Source: Haliangium sp050303215
GTDB lineage: Bacteria > Myxococcota_A > Polyangia > Haliangiales > Haliangiaceae
Direction: 5' to 3'
Assembly (NCBI RefSeq): GCF_050303215.1
Contig: NZ_JBNLBH010000134.1
Location: forward strand, 1-64,000
Length of the DNA: 64,000 nucleotides
Both the position numbers and the translations under genes were made by a program. Positions 41,595 to 56,191 of the stretch are shown piece by piece; the stretch's first letter is position 1; each line of letters opens with the position of its first letter. Under the pieces are notes generated by a model. That model made no database searches. It saw only the letters and a list, made by a program, of their open reading frames with translations, and was not told the origin of the DNA.

Positions 41595-42196
41595 GGGTCG
41601 AAGGGTCAGCAAGTCGGTGCCAGACCGCCCTGCTCCCGAGTCGAAGGGTCAGCAAGTCGGTGGGGGCACCGACCTGCTCGGCGTCGAGAAGTCAGCAAGT
41701 CGGTGCCAGACCGGCTCGCTCCCGGGTCGAAGGGCCCGCAACCGGGTGCCATACCGGCTCGCTCCCGGGGCGAAAGGTCCGCAACAGGGTGCCATACCGG
41801 CTCGCTCCCGGGGCGAAGGGTCCGCAACAGGGTGCCATACCGGCTCGCTCCCGGGCGAAGGGTCAGCAAGTCGGTGGGGGGACCGGTCTGCGCGGGGTCG
41901 AAGGGTCAGCAAGTCGGTGTTGGGACCGGTCTGCGCGGGGTCGAAGGGTCAGCAAGTCGGTGGGGGGACCGGTCTGCGCGGGGTCGAAGGGTCAGCAAGT
42001 CGGTGTCGGACCGGCTCGCTCAAGGGTCGAGTGGCGAGCGAGTCGGTGAGGGAGCGTCTGCCGAGGGGTCGAGGTCAGGAGCAGGTCGGTGTCGGACCGG
42101 CTCGCTCGAAGGTCGTATCGCGAGCGAGTCGGTGAGGGAGCGTCTGTAGAGGGGCCTAAGTCGGGCGCGGGTCGGTGAGCGAGCGTCTCGCGCGGC
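41595..42196 (+). repeat. Tandem array of ~43-bp units (about 14)
   Basis: Each unit begins about gggtcgaagggtcagcaag, continues with tcggtg, and ends with accggctcgctccc or accggtctgcgcg. Units 4-6 carry the variants ccgcaacagggtgccata; units 7-10 alternate two endings; the last four are degenerate. The unit (43) is not a multiple of three, so the array is not coding. It lies between the left inverted repeat and the Rpn-like nuclease gene. The 1.1-kb gap 41140-42295 holds only these repeats. Confidence 0.88.
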
Positions 42197-42295
42197 GCTG
42201 TGCTATGACGGCGCGGCTCCTTGCCTTCGAGTTCGGGCCCGATGAGCACGAACCGACACTCGCCCCGATGAGGGCTTGTTCCGATACGAAGCCTC

Positions 42296-43162
42296 ATGCC
42301 GTCCATCTCACACGAATCGCTGGTCGAACTGTTCCGGGACAACCCCGCGCTCGGGACCACGCTGCTCCGCCGTGCGACCGACGGCGCGTTGCCCGAGGAC
42401 GTCTCCGCGCGGGTGACCTCGACCCAGTTCCGCGACCTGCAGCCGCCCGAGTACACGGCCGACGTCGCCTATCTGCTCGAGACCCCGGAGGCCGAGCTCG
42501 CGGGCGCCGTCGTTGTCGAGGTGCAACTCGAACGCAAGCGCAAGAAGCGCGCGTCCTGGCTGAAGTACGTGGCCACCTTGCACGCCAAGCTCGACCTACC
42601 GGCAACATTGATGGTGGTCGCGATCAATGAAGACGTCGCCCGCTGGTGCTGCACGCCGCATGTGTACGACCTGGCTGGGAACCACCACCAACCGATCGTG
42701 ATCGGGCCCGACTTGATCCCGTGGGTGACCGACATCGACGAGGCCAAACGCCTGCCCGAGTTGGCCATGCTGTCAGTGGCCGCCCATGGTCGGGAGGACG
42801 GGGCCGAGCAGATCGGCCTCGCGGCCCGGGCGGCCTGCGAAGGCCTCGACACCGACCGGGCCTGCTTGTACGCTGACTTTATCGAGCTCTGGCTGAGCGA
42901 GGCCGCTCGCCAGGCCATGGAGACCCTGATGCTGCAAAACTATCAGTACCAGAGCGAGTTCGCCCTCGGATACGTCCGCCAAGGTGAGGCGCAAGGCCGC
43001 AAGGAGATGCTGATCGAGTTGCTCGAAGAGCGCTTCGGCGCGCTCCCGGAGGCCGTGGTGGAGCGCGTGCAGGCAGCGGAGACCGAGCAGCTCAAGGCGT
43101 GGAGCAAACGGGTGCTCGCGGCCGCCAGCCTCGATGAGGTGTTCGTCGACGCCGTGGGGTGA
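42296..43162 (+). CDS. Rpn-like PD-(D/E)XK nuclease family protein with DUF4351-like end
   Basis: 288 residues. PD-(D/E)XK core features: ADVAYLLE (Asp), then VVVEVQLERKRKK (E-x-Q plus basic helix). The C-terminal ~55 residues (MLIELLEERFGALPEAVVER; LKAWSKRVLAAASLDEVF) match the helical DUF4351 type. Rpn proteins are DNA nucleases that promote recombination. Some relatives sit in multi-copy families next to repeats, as here (a 43-bp array ends 100 nt upstream). No Shine-Dalgarno is obvious. The exact subfamily is uncertain. Confidence 0.75.
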   Translation: MPSISHESLVELFRDNPALGTTLLRRATDGALPEDVSARVTSTQFRDLQPPEYTADVAYLLETPEAELAGAVVVEVQLERKRKKRASWLKYVATLHAKLDLPATLMVVAINEDVARWCCTPHVYDLAGNHHQPIVIGPDLIPWVTDIDEAKRLPELAMLSVAAHGREDGAEQIGLAARAACEGLDTDRACLYADFIELWLSEAARQAMETLMLQNYQYQSEFALGYVRQGEAQGRKEMLIELLEERFGALPEAVVERVQAAETEQLKAWSKRVLAAASLDEVFVDAVG

Positions 43163-43204
43163 CCGCCGGGCAGGCTGCGAAGCGCCTGGCCAGCCCGGCG
43201 CTGA

Positions 43205-44005
43205 TCACGCACGCGATCGGGCGCTCTGCGCGGCTCGGTAGTGGGCCTCGATGACGGCGCGGACGTCGGGCTTGGGGGCTCGGCTCCGAGGTTGGTCGCG
43301 CCTGGCGTGGGTGATGTCGGCGCTCGCGGGGGCCGGATTGACGTCGATGTCGTCGTCTTCTTCTTCGTGGATGAGGAAGTAGGGGGCGTCGAAGGGGACG
43401 TCGATCCTCTGGAGCCGGCGAATCGCGCGGGCCCGCTTGGCCGGGTCGCACGGGCGTTCGTCGCAGATGGCCTCGCCCCGGGCGCAGGTGCGCTCGGAGT
43501 CGCCGTCGTCGGGGCGCGGACCGTGGACGCTCGACCGCGCCGTAGTAGCCGCGGTGCCGCCCGTGGGGTCGGGGAGGCCGCCGGGGTCGCTGCCAGGGCC
43601 GCCGTCGGGCAAGACCATGCGCATGCCGCGAACCTCCTCGATGCGCTGCTCGGTGTGGACGATGAGATGGTCGCACGCGTTCATCAGCTCGCGTAACGAC
43701 GCGGCGGTCGCGGTGACATACGTGTGCATGCGGCCGGCGTCGAGGCGATGCGCCCGCTGGATCTCGGTCCGGTCGCGGCGTTCGGGCTCGACCGCGGCGG
43801 AGTCGGCGACGGCGACGGTGTCGGACGGCGCCGGGGGTCGGCCGGGGAAGGGCAGGTAGGGCAGCCGCGAAAGCGTGTCCTCGGCGCCGTAGGCCATGGC
43901 CTCGGTGTCAGTGAGGACTCGGCGCAGATCCTCGATGTGCGTGAGCACGTCGATGAGAAGTTGGCGCGGCGTGGGGAGCCGTTTATCGTCCCTCTTGTTG
44001 GGCAT
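43205..44005 (-). CDS. Hypothetical protein
   Basis: 266 residues. The N-terminal ~120 residues are helical (LLIDVLTHIEDLRRVLTDTE; TATAASLRELMNACDHLIVH), followed by a Pro/Gly/Asp-rich linker with a CARGEAICDERPCDP Cys cluster and an acidic patch (EEEDDDIDV). The C-terminal helix is basic. No family was recognised; no signal peptide. Convergent with the nuclease gene, within the island. Confidence 0.55.
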   Translation of the reverse strand: MPNKRDDKRLPTPRQLLIDVLTHIEDLRRVLTDTEAMAYGAEDTLSRLPYLPFPGRPPAPSDTVAVADSAAVEPERRDRTEIQRAHRLDAGRMHTYVTATAASLRELMNACDHLIVHTEQRIEEVRGMRMVLPDGGPGSDPGGLPDPTGGTAATTARSSVHGPRPDDGDSERTCARGEAICDERPCDPAKRARAIRRLQRIDVPFDAPYFLIHEEEDDDIDVNPAPASADITHARRDQPRSRAPKPDVRAVIEAHYRAAQSARSRA

Positions 44006-44436
44006 GGTTGTGCCTTTCGTGGCGGGCCGGGGCGCTGATTGTGCAGCGTCCCGGCCGCTTTGTACTTGGTTGTGCTTGGGGGTGGTTTTCGTCTCTTAGG
44101 TCGATTTCATTCGCCGGCCGGCCGAACCGGAAAGAGCGTGCTGCTTGGGAAGGGGCGCGCGCGGTGAAGCAGCACGGACAAGTGTACTGAGGCAGGGTCG
44201 GGCAAGGCAAGGTGAAAGTATGGGTAAATTCGGATCAGGTTGGAGAACAGGTATCGATCCGAGTAAGTCACCAGAATTGATCGGGAATTCGCACCGGCGA
44301 TCGAGATCGCAGTCGTGGCGACGGGCCCGAACACGTCGCCGTCGCGTCGCGGACGTTGGTGGAGCGGAGGCGCGGCGGCGTGGTAGAATCGAGCGTGACC
44401 GTCGGATCACTTCGTCGCGCGCGGAAGGAAGTACAG
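44006..44436. other. Island intergenic region, 431 bp
   Basis: Holds a palindrome GCCGGCCGGC (44113-44122), a -10-like TAGAAT (44384-44389) ~48 nt before the lipoprotein ATG, and clearly lower GC from 44040 to 44300 than the surrounding chromosome. No credible gene seen. Confidence 0.4.
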
Positions 44437-46497
44437 ATGAAGAAGCAAGTTAGCTTGCATGCTCTGTTTGTTGCTATGGGAGTGCTGGGGGGATGCACGT
44501 CGGTATTGGGTATCGAAGATCTGCCCGAGCGTATCCCGGACGCCGGTGCTGCGCCGGACGCTTTGGTTTTGTTTTCCGTGGGTGGGGTGGCCCATGGTGT
44601 AACGTCGCCGCTCAGGCTGTTACTCAATCACAGAAGTGGGAGCGAGGTGCTCGACGTGGTCGAAGATGGTTCATTCAGCTTCCCAATTGAGATGCGGGTC
44701 GGCGACCCGTACGAGGTCGGGTTCATCGGTGCGCCGCCGTGTGTGCTGGAGCAGGCTACCGGTGTCATCACTGATGCAGATCCAGAGATAACCCTGGTGT
44801 GCGAGGGCGTAGTCTATCTGAACTCGCTAGAGTTGGTAGGACCCGTTGTGTCAGCGTTGACGCTCGATTCTGCGCGTTTGGACTACGATGCTGATGTGCC
44901 GCTGCTGCAGAGTAGCGTGTCTGTGCTCGCGACGTCGGTCTATTCTGAGGCGACCGTTGCGGTTGCGGGAATCGCCCAGGTGGGCACCGTCATTAGCCCG
45001 CCTCTCCCCCTCGACCTGGGGGAGAACCTCATCGAACTGGTCGTCTCCTACCCTGGTTTCACGTCCCGGACCTATCGCGTCACGGTTCGCCGAGCCGCTG
45101 ACGTTGTTCAGACCACATATGCAAAGGCATCGAACTCTGGCGCGAGCGATATTTTCGGATACAGCGTGGCCGTGTCAGGCGATACACTCGCCGTCGGTGC
45201 CTGGGGGGAGGCAAGCCTGGCGGTCGGTGTAGACGGCGACCAAAATGACGACACCGCCGAGTATAGCGGTGCGGTGTACGTCTTTCGGTGGAGCGGAACG
45301 AACTGGACCCAGGAGGCCTATCTCAAGGCCTCCAACACTGATTCCCTGGATGAGTTTGGCTACAGCGTAGCACTGTCGGGCGACGCGCTCGCCGTCGGCG
45401 CGCCTTCTGAGGCAAGCGCGACCACCAGCATAGACGGTGACCAGACGGATGATTCCGCCAGCGCCAGCGGTGCGGTGTACGTGTTCCGGCGGAGTGGGAC
45501 GGACTGGGTCCAAGAGGCCTATCTCAAAGCCTCCAACACCGGCACCGGTGATGAGTTCGGAACCAGCATTGCGCTGTCGGGTGATACTCTCGCAGTCGGC
45601 GCTCCGGGGGAGGACAGTGCGACCACTGGCGTAGACGGTGGCCAGGATGACTCCGCGCCCGAGAGCGGAGCCGTGTATGTGTTCCGACGAAGCGAGACGG
45701 CCTGGGCCCAGGAGGCCTACCTCAAGGCCTCTAACACGGGCAACTCCGATGAATTTGGCACCAGCGTGGCCCTGTCCGGCGATGCCCTCGCAGTCGGTGC
45801 TCCAGGCGAGGCCAGTGCCGCCACGGTAATAGACGGCGATCAGGAAGACGATGCCGCCAATGGTAGCGGAGCGGTGTACGTGTTCCGGCGGAGCGGGACG
45901 AACTGGGCCCAAGAGGCGTACGTCAAGGCCTCGAACACGGGCGCCTCGGATGGGTTCGGCACCAGCGTAGCCCTATCCGGTGACGCCCTTGCCGTCGGTG
46001 CTCCAGGGGAGGCTAGCGCGGCGACCGGTACAGACGGCGGCGACCAGGCCGACGACACTGCCGCTAGCAGCGGAGCGGTGTATGTGTTCCGACGGGGCGA
46101 TACGAACTGGACCCAAGAAGCTTACCTCAAGGCCTTCAATACCGACGCCGGTGATGAGTTCGGCGGCAGCGTGGCAGTGTCGGGCGACTTCCTTGCCGTT
46201 GGTGCATCCAAAGAGGACAGCGCGGCTGTTGGTATTGACGGCGACGAGACTAGTAACGCCGAGTCGAGTAGCGGAGCAGTATACTTGTTTCAGCGGAATG
46301 AGACGAGTTGGGCGCAAGAGGCATATATCAAGGCATCCAACACGGAAGCCCTCGATGAGTTCGGTTCGAGCGTGACTCTATCCAGTGGCATCCTCGCCAT
46401 CGGCGCTATCCGTGAGGATGGCTCAGCCACTGGCATCGACGGGGACCAGACTGATGACAGCGCCGCGGACAGCGGAGCGGTGTACATCTTCCATTGA
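44437..46497 (+). CDS. FG-GAP/integrin-alpha-like repeat lipoprotein
   Basis: 686 residues; ATG 44437 has AAGGAAG 7 nt before it. Lipobox VLGGC. Residues ~130-225 form a cadherin-like beta-sandwich (LNSLELVGPVVSALTLDS). From ~227 seven repeats of 66-68 residues follow, each with KASNTG, DEFGxSVALSGDALAVGAPG, a DGDQxDD calcium-type loop, and SGAVYVFRRS. These are FG-GAP blades of a beta-propeller. It is surface-exposed and probably adhesive or ligand-binding. The gene is less GC-rich and uses rarer codons (ata, tta-type) than its neighbours, suggesting transfer. Confidence 0.88.
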   Translation: MKKQVSLHALFVAMGVLGGCTSVLGIEDLPERIPDAGAAPDALVLFSVGGVAHGVTSPLRLLLNHRSGSEVLDVVEDGSFSFPIEMRVGDPYEVGFIGAPPCVLEQATGVITDADPEITLVCEGVVYLNSLELVGPVVSALTLDSARLDYDADVPLLQSSVSVLATSVYSEATVAVAGIAQVGTVISPPLPLDLGENLIELVVSYPGFTSRTYRVTVRRAADVVQTTYAKASNSGASDIFGYSVAVSGDTLAVGAWGEASLAVGVDGDQNDDTAEYSGAVYVFRWSGTNWTQEAYLKASNTDSLDEFGYSVALSGDALAVGAPSEASATTSIDGDQTDDSASASGAVYVFRRSGTDWVQEAYLKASNTGTGDEFGTSIALSGDTLAVGAPGEDSATTGVDGGQDDSAPESGAVYVFRRSETAWAQEAYLKASNTGNSDEFGTSVALSGDALAVGAPGEASAATVIDGDQEDDAANGSGAVYVFRRSGTNWAQEAYVKASNTGASDGFGTSVALSGDALAVGAPGEASAATGTDGGDQADDTAASSGAVYVFRRGDTNWTQEAYLKAFNTDAGDEFGGSVAVSGDFLAVGASKEDSAAVGIDGDETSNAESSSGAVYLFQRNETSWAQEAYIKASNTEALDEFGSSVTLSSGILAIGAIREDGSATGIDGDQTDDSAADSGAVYIFH

Positions 46498-46573
46498 GCG
46501 CGCTTCCATAGGGCGAGCGCGGGACGGGATCGACCCCCGCGGCGAGGAGCTCAACGAGATCGAGCCGGGGGCG

Positions 46574-46845
46574 GAGAGGACCGGACGGGGCCATGGGCCC
46601 GAAGGCGACGTCGCCGACTGCTCCGACCGGAAGAGAGCGGACAGGAGGGCGAGATTGGTCGCGAAGGGAGTGAGCGTCGGGGTGGTCGGATGCGAAGGAG
46701 GTGTCGAGGCGAGGCGAACGCCGACCACGTGGGGGGCGAGAGCCGTGGATTGAGGGGCGAGAGAGGCGTTCTTGCGAAGCCGTTCGCCGGTAGGGCCCGT
46801 GGCCCCGGCCGGGCCGGGCCTCTCTCATCTGCAGCCGGCGTCGAA
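46574..46845 (-). repeat. Right copy of the ~280-bp inverted repeat
   Basis: Its reverse complement aligns with 41272-41559. The 466-bp gap 46498-46963 consists of this repeat and ~120 bp with no gene seen. A broken frame (GVSVGVVGCEGGVEARRTPT on the plus strand, then KPFAGRARGPGRAGPLSS in another frame) parallels the minus strand of the left copy. Confidence 0.75.
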
Positions 46846-46963
46846 CATCGAGAGCCATCGCCATTGACGAAGGCCAGGCACATCGGGGGCCGAGAGCGGG
46901 CCGCGGGCCTGCTCAGCGAGCCGCCATCGACTCGGCCGCGGAGATCGCGAACCAGCCAGCCGC

Positions 46964-48568
<1,605 letters not shown>

Positions 48569-48852
48569 GACCTATCGATCGTCTACCATGGGCGCGCGCC
48601 GGAATGCAAAAAACCGGGCCCCCGGGCGACCCTCTCGGCCCCTGGCCCCCGGCCTCGGCGCGCCCTTTGACCGGCCGCCGCGCCCGTCCCTGAGCGGCCT
48701 CCGGCCCGGCCCCGCGACGGCCCCCGGCCCACGCAACTACTGGACGTGAGCGCAAATCTTCGCTACGTGTCGCATCCGGGGGCCAATCCGGACCCCGCCG
48801 CGCCGGCGCGCGCAGGCTCCTCCCCAGCGACCTCTGCATCCACACGAGACCC

Positions 48853-51219
<2,367 letters not shown>

Positions 51220-51222
51220 ACC

Positions 51223-53156
<1,934 letters not shown>

Positions 53157-53172
<16 letters not shown>

Positions 53173-53221
53173 GCTCGACGCGTGAGCTCGACGCGTGAGC
53201 TCGGCGCGTGAGCTCGACGTG
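53157..53221 (+). repeat. 13-bp tandem units starting within the parE 3' end (left flank of the cassette)
   Basis: Five units of about tgagctcgacgcg. The first (53157-53169) is parE coding sequence; the parE TGA opens the second. The first 24 nt (53157-53180) recur with one mismatch at 55137-55160, beyond the cassette. Confidence 0.88.
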
Positions 53222-53226
53222 CGAGC

Positions 53227-53895
53227 CTACGGCTGCTCACTGTCGGGCAGTTGCTCCAAGGTGCGCAGCCAGGCATCGAAGCGCGGGCAGCCCTCGCGCA
53301 GACGCCCGAGTCCGATCGCGCTCACCGTGGGGACACCATCCCTCATCTTGCGAAACCCCGGGGCGCACGCCAGGATGCGCTTCGAAGGGGCAGTGCTCGG
53401 ATCGTCGTTGATCTGCTCGGGGGAGAGGTGAATGACGCTTCGTTCGAGTTGGGCGAAGGCCTGCGCATCCACGATGTCGGCTGCATGGCGAGCGAGTTCG
53501 GGCAAGTCCACGAAGATGAAGGTCTCGAACTCGTACACTTGGACGTAGGGGATGAAGCGCGGGTCCGTGATCGTCGCCGCCAAGGCGCTCAGCACCTGGT
53601 CGGCTCGTTGGAACCCGGGCGCGCTGCCGGGCTCTGTCCAGCCGGGAGTATCCTTGGGGATCTTGTACGAGTCGAGCATGGTCGTCACTCGGACATCGCG
53701 GCCACGCTCTTGCTTGAGCAGTCGAGCGATGTGTCGCTGCCAAGGAGGCCAGCTCGAGCCACCGCCGCGGCCGCCGCCACTGAGCAGAACTCGCATGGGT
53801 CTCAGCCAGATCCCGCGTCCCGCCAGGTGCTCTGCGACGACCGTCTTCAGGAAGGCTTCTTCGCATTTGCCTTCGACCACGGCGTAGACGCGCAT
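53227..53895 (-). CDS. DUF4276 (Toprim-like) protein, predicted nuclease partner of the ATPase
   Basis: 222 residues. DUF4276 landmarks in order: VYAVVEGKCEEAFL (acidic pair of a Toprim-like site), VTTMLDSYKIP (Asp), VYEFETFIFVD, INDDPSTAPSKRI. This family is usually encoded beside an AAA ATPase, as here: its ATG is immediately preceded by the stop of the ATPase (TAGATG), so translation is coupled. The acidic residues suggest Mg-dependent nucleic-acid cleavage, by analogy with OLD nucleases and PARIS. Many relatives have Asp-Tyr-Tyr where this has Asp-Ser-Tyr. Confidence 0.8.
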   Translation of the reverse strand: MRVYAVVEGKCEEAFLKTVVAEHLAGRGIWLRPMRVLLSGGGRGGGSSWPPWQRHIARLLKQERGRDVRVTTMLDSYKIPKDTPGWTEPGSAPGFQRADQVLSALAATITDPRFIPYVQVYEFETFIFVDLPELARHAADIVDAQAFAQLERSVIHLSPEQINDDPSTAPSKRILACAPGFRKMRDGVPTVSAIGLGRLREGCPRFDAWLRTLEQLPDSEQP

Positions 53896-54999
53896 CTACG
53901 GTCGGCCTCCCAGCACGTTCATGTGGTAGAGGTTGGCCAGGGTGTACTCTTCGAGCCACCCGCTGAGGGCGTCTTGGTCGAGGCGGCGGAAGACGGTGGC
54001 GTGCTCTTTGCGCTCGGTGACGAAGACCTCACGGGCGTCGAAGTGATCGAGCAGCGCCGGCGACTGGGTGGCGAGCATGATCTGACACCGCGCCGAGGCG
54101 CTGCGGACCAGATCGCAGAAGAGTTCGAGCGCGGCCGGGTGCAAGCCCAGCTCGGGCTCGTCGATGACGCAGAAGAGCGGGAGCTGGCCTGCAGGTTGGC
54201 CGAGGGCCGTGAACAGGGCCAGAGCGCGCAGGCTCCCGTCGGATAGGTGGGCGGCGCCGAAGCGATCACCGCGATCGTCAATCCAGTCGAGGCGTACCGC
54301 GCCCGCGTCGATCTCGACCGGGTCCAGCTCGCGTAAGAACGGCGCGATGTAACCCATCAGGTTCTGGATGCGGTGGAACGCGGCCTGCTCGGCGGCGTCC
54401 GACGACGACTTGAGGCGCAGGAGGTAGGCTGCGAGGTTGCTGCCATCCGAGCGCAGGAAGCGGTCGTCCGCTTTGCGGGCATTGGTGCGCAGCTCGGACC
54501 TGGCCGAGGTGTCGTGGAAGTGGAAGAAGCTCAGGCGCTGCAGGAGCCTGCGGGTCCTCCGAACGGCTCGGTGGCCATCAGCCGTCATTCGGGTGTTGCG
54601 GTGACCTGCGCCCAGCGGGAATTGTCGCCAGCGCTGGGTGGCAGTCGCCCGTTGCGCGGTCGTTTCGCTCAGGAACACGAGCGACTCGTCCAGTGTGTAC
54701 TCGAGCTCGGCCTCGTACGCGTAGGCCTCGCCGTCATCCTCGAACTCGACCCGAAGCTCGATCGTCGGGGTCTGGCGAGGCCCGTAGTGCATGAGGAAGC
54801 TGGCGCCGCCGTTGCGACCCACGTACAGCGGGAGCGCCTCGGATGTAATCATGCTCAGCATCTGAACGGCGCTGAGCAGGTTCGACTTGCCCGAGCCGTT
54901 CGGCCCGATCAATACCGTGGTCGGGCCGAGATCGGCGAGGGTCACGTCGCGGAGCGAGCGGAAGCCCCTGATGGTCATTCGCTTCAGGGAGGCAGTCAT
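53896..54999 (-). CDS. AAA/SMC-like ATPase (OLD-type, AAA_21)
   Basis: 367 residues from ATG 54999; the longer open frame overlaps the neighbouring gene. Walker A LIGPNGSGKSNLL (~30-42), ABC signature-like HLSDGSLRALALF, Walker B FCVIDEPELGLHP with catalytic Glu, and D-loop. The N terminus LKRMTIRGFRSLRDVTLADL is typical of RecF/OLD ATPases. It lacks a Toprim domain of its own, which the downstream DUF4276 protein would supply. Together they resemble the split OLD-like defence pairs. The whole pair lies between direct repeats at the parE end. Confidence 0.9.
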   Translation of the reverse strand: MTASLKRMTIRGFRSLRDVTLADLGPTTVLIGPNGSGKSNLLSAVQMLSMITSEALPLYVGRNGGASFLMHYGPRQTPTIELRVEFEDDGEAYAYEAELEYTLDESLVFLSETTAQRATATQRWRQFPLGAGHRNTRMTADGHRAVRRTRRLLQRLSFFHFHDTSARSELRTNARKADDRFLRSDGSNLAAYLLRLKSSSDAAEQAAFHRIQNLMGYIAPFLRELDPVEIDAGAVRLDWIDDRGDRFGAAHLSDGSLRALALFTALGQPAGQLPLFCVIDEPELGLHPAALELFCDLVRSASARCQIMLATQSPALLDHFDAREVFVTERKEHATVFRRLDQDALSGWLEEYTLANLYHMNVLGGRP

Positions 55000-55124
55000 G
55001 TGCGGGGTCGGGTGAGGGATCGTGAGGACTCGCGCTACGGCGAGGGGATCGCGAGGAAATGCCGTACGAGGATAGCACGCGGGTGTGAGTGCAGGCGATG
55101 GGGCGCTGCCCGATGGCCTGCCGC

Positions 55125-55160
55125 CAGCTCGACGCGTGAACTCGACGCGTGAGCTCGACG
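55125..55160 (+). repeat. Right-flank copy of the 13-bp/24-bp parE-end repeat
   Basis: Units at 55125-55136, 55137-55149 and 55150-55160, same orientation as the left array. 55137-55160 matches 53157-53180 with one mismatch at the twelfth base. Confidence 0.88.
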
Positions 55161-55175
55161 TCGACGCGCGCGGGT

Positions 55176-55204
55176 TTGACCGCCTGCCGGAGTGGGCGTA
55201 GCAT
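55176..55204 (+). promoter_or_regulatory. Predicted promoter of the lipoprotein gene, leaderless
   Basis: TTGACC (55176-55181), 17-nt spacer, TAGCAT (55199-55204), then ATG after 6 nt. The best promoter match in the window; it begins 15 nt after the repeat. Confidence 0.6.
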
Positions 55205-55210
55205 TTCGGC

Positions 55211-56104
55211 ATGAAGGCTCGAATGCATGCCGCCGTGGCGGCCGCGTCCGCGGTCATGGCGATGGCCGCGATGGCGTGCTCGGGGGCGCCCGGGTCGGGA
55301 CATTCGTCGCCCGGGCCGTCACCCGAGCCATCGCCCGGCTCGTCGCCGGCCGCACCCGACCAGGAGGCGCCCGCCGTGTCCAAGCCCATGCCGCCCATCC
55401 CCGCCGACCTGCCGCCCGCGTCCTTCACCGAGGTGCCCGGCTGGCTGGGGTTTTCCGTCCACCCGGCCGAGGCCCGCCAACAGCCCTGGTCGCCGTCCCA
55501 CCCCAACGCCGGCGTGGTCATCCTGGGCGCGGACGCATGGTCCGAGTCGGTCGAGGAGGGCAGGGCGTTTCGGCTGGTGGCGCGCGAGGGCAATCGGGCC
55601 CTGACCCTGTCGGAGGTGTCGCAGATCCCCTACGGCTGCGACGGCGTGCCCACCACGATGGCCGCGTTCAAGCTCCCGCTCGACCTGGCCGAGCAGGCGG
55701 TGTGGATCCTGCCCGACGGCTTCACGGCCGCCGAGGCGGTGGCGGTGACCGCGGGCGAGCGCGGCCCCGAGCGTCGGACCTGGTCGGCGGGCGCGCTGGC
55801 GATCGAGGTCCGCAAGGCCGGCGCCGACGCCGGCGCGGTGGTGGTCAGCCGCGGCGACCATGAGCTGTACCGGGGCTCGTTCGAGAAGCCCCAGATGGAC
55901 GGCGCGCCGGACGAACCCTGGCGCTTCGATCACGATCTGCCGCTGGGCGTACCCATGCCGGTGGCGGCCTTCCGCATCGAGGGCGGGCTCACCGTGCTGG
56001 TCCTGGGCGCGCCCTCGTACGAGGGCGTCAGCTTCGAGGTGCTCGCCGGCCGCGATCAGCTCGCGTCCGCGGGCAGCCAGTACGTATACCTGTGCGCCTA
56101 CTGA
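55211..56104 (+). CDS. Lipoprotein of unknown function
   Basis: 297 residues. The signal AAVAAASAVMAMAAMAC is Ala/Met-rich with a plausible lipobox. A Pro/Ser/Glu linker precedes a folded part (SFTEVPGWLGFSVHPAEARQ; LTLSEVSQIPYGCDGVP). A Cys pair may form a disulfide. No family was recognised. It was probably the original downstream neighbour of parE before the cassette entered, by the repeat evidence. Confidence 0.7.
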   Translation: MKARMHAAVAAASAVMAMAAMACSGAPGSGHSSPGPSPEPSPGSSPAAPDQEAPAVSKPMPPIPADLPPASFTEVPGWLGFSVHPAEARQQPWSPSHPNAGVVILGADAWSESVEEGRAFRLVAREGNRALTLSEVSQIPYGCDGVPTTMAAFKLPLDLAEQAVWILPDGFTAAEAVAVTAGERGPERRTWSAGALAIEVRKAGADAGAVVVSRGDHELYRGSFEKPQMDGAPDEPWRFDHDLPLGVPMPVAAFRIEGGLTVLVLGAPSYEGVSFEVLAGRDQLASAGSQYVYLCAY

Positions 56105-56191
56105 GCGCCGCCGGGAACTTGCCCCGGTGCGTGCCCGCTCCTAGGATCGTGGTCGCTGGCCCAGGCAGCGGGCCACGGGGCCTCGGCCATT

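Noticed and set aside
41703..42149. A repetitive 148-codon coding frame in the array
   Set aside because: The 43-bp unit rotates the frame, so each unit is translated differently.
41595..42196. CRISPR array
   Set aside because: Units are contiguous ~43-bp repeats without unique spacers, and no cas genes lie nearby.
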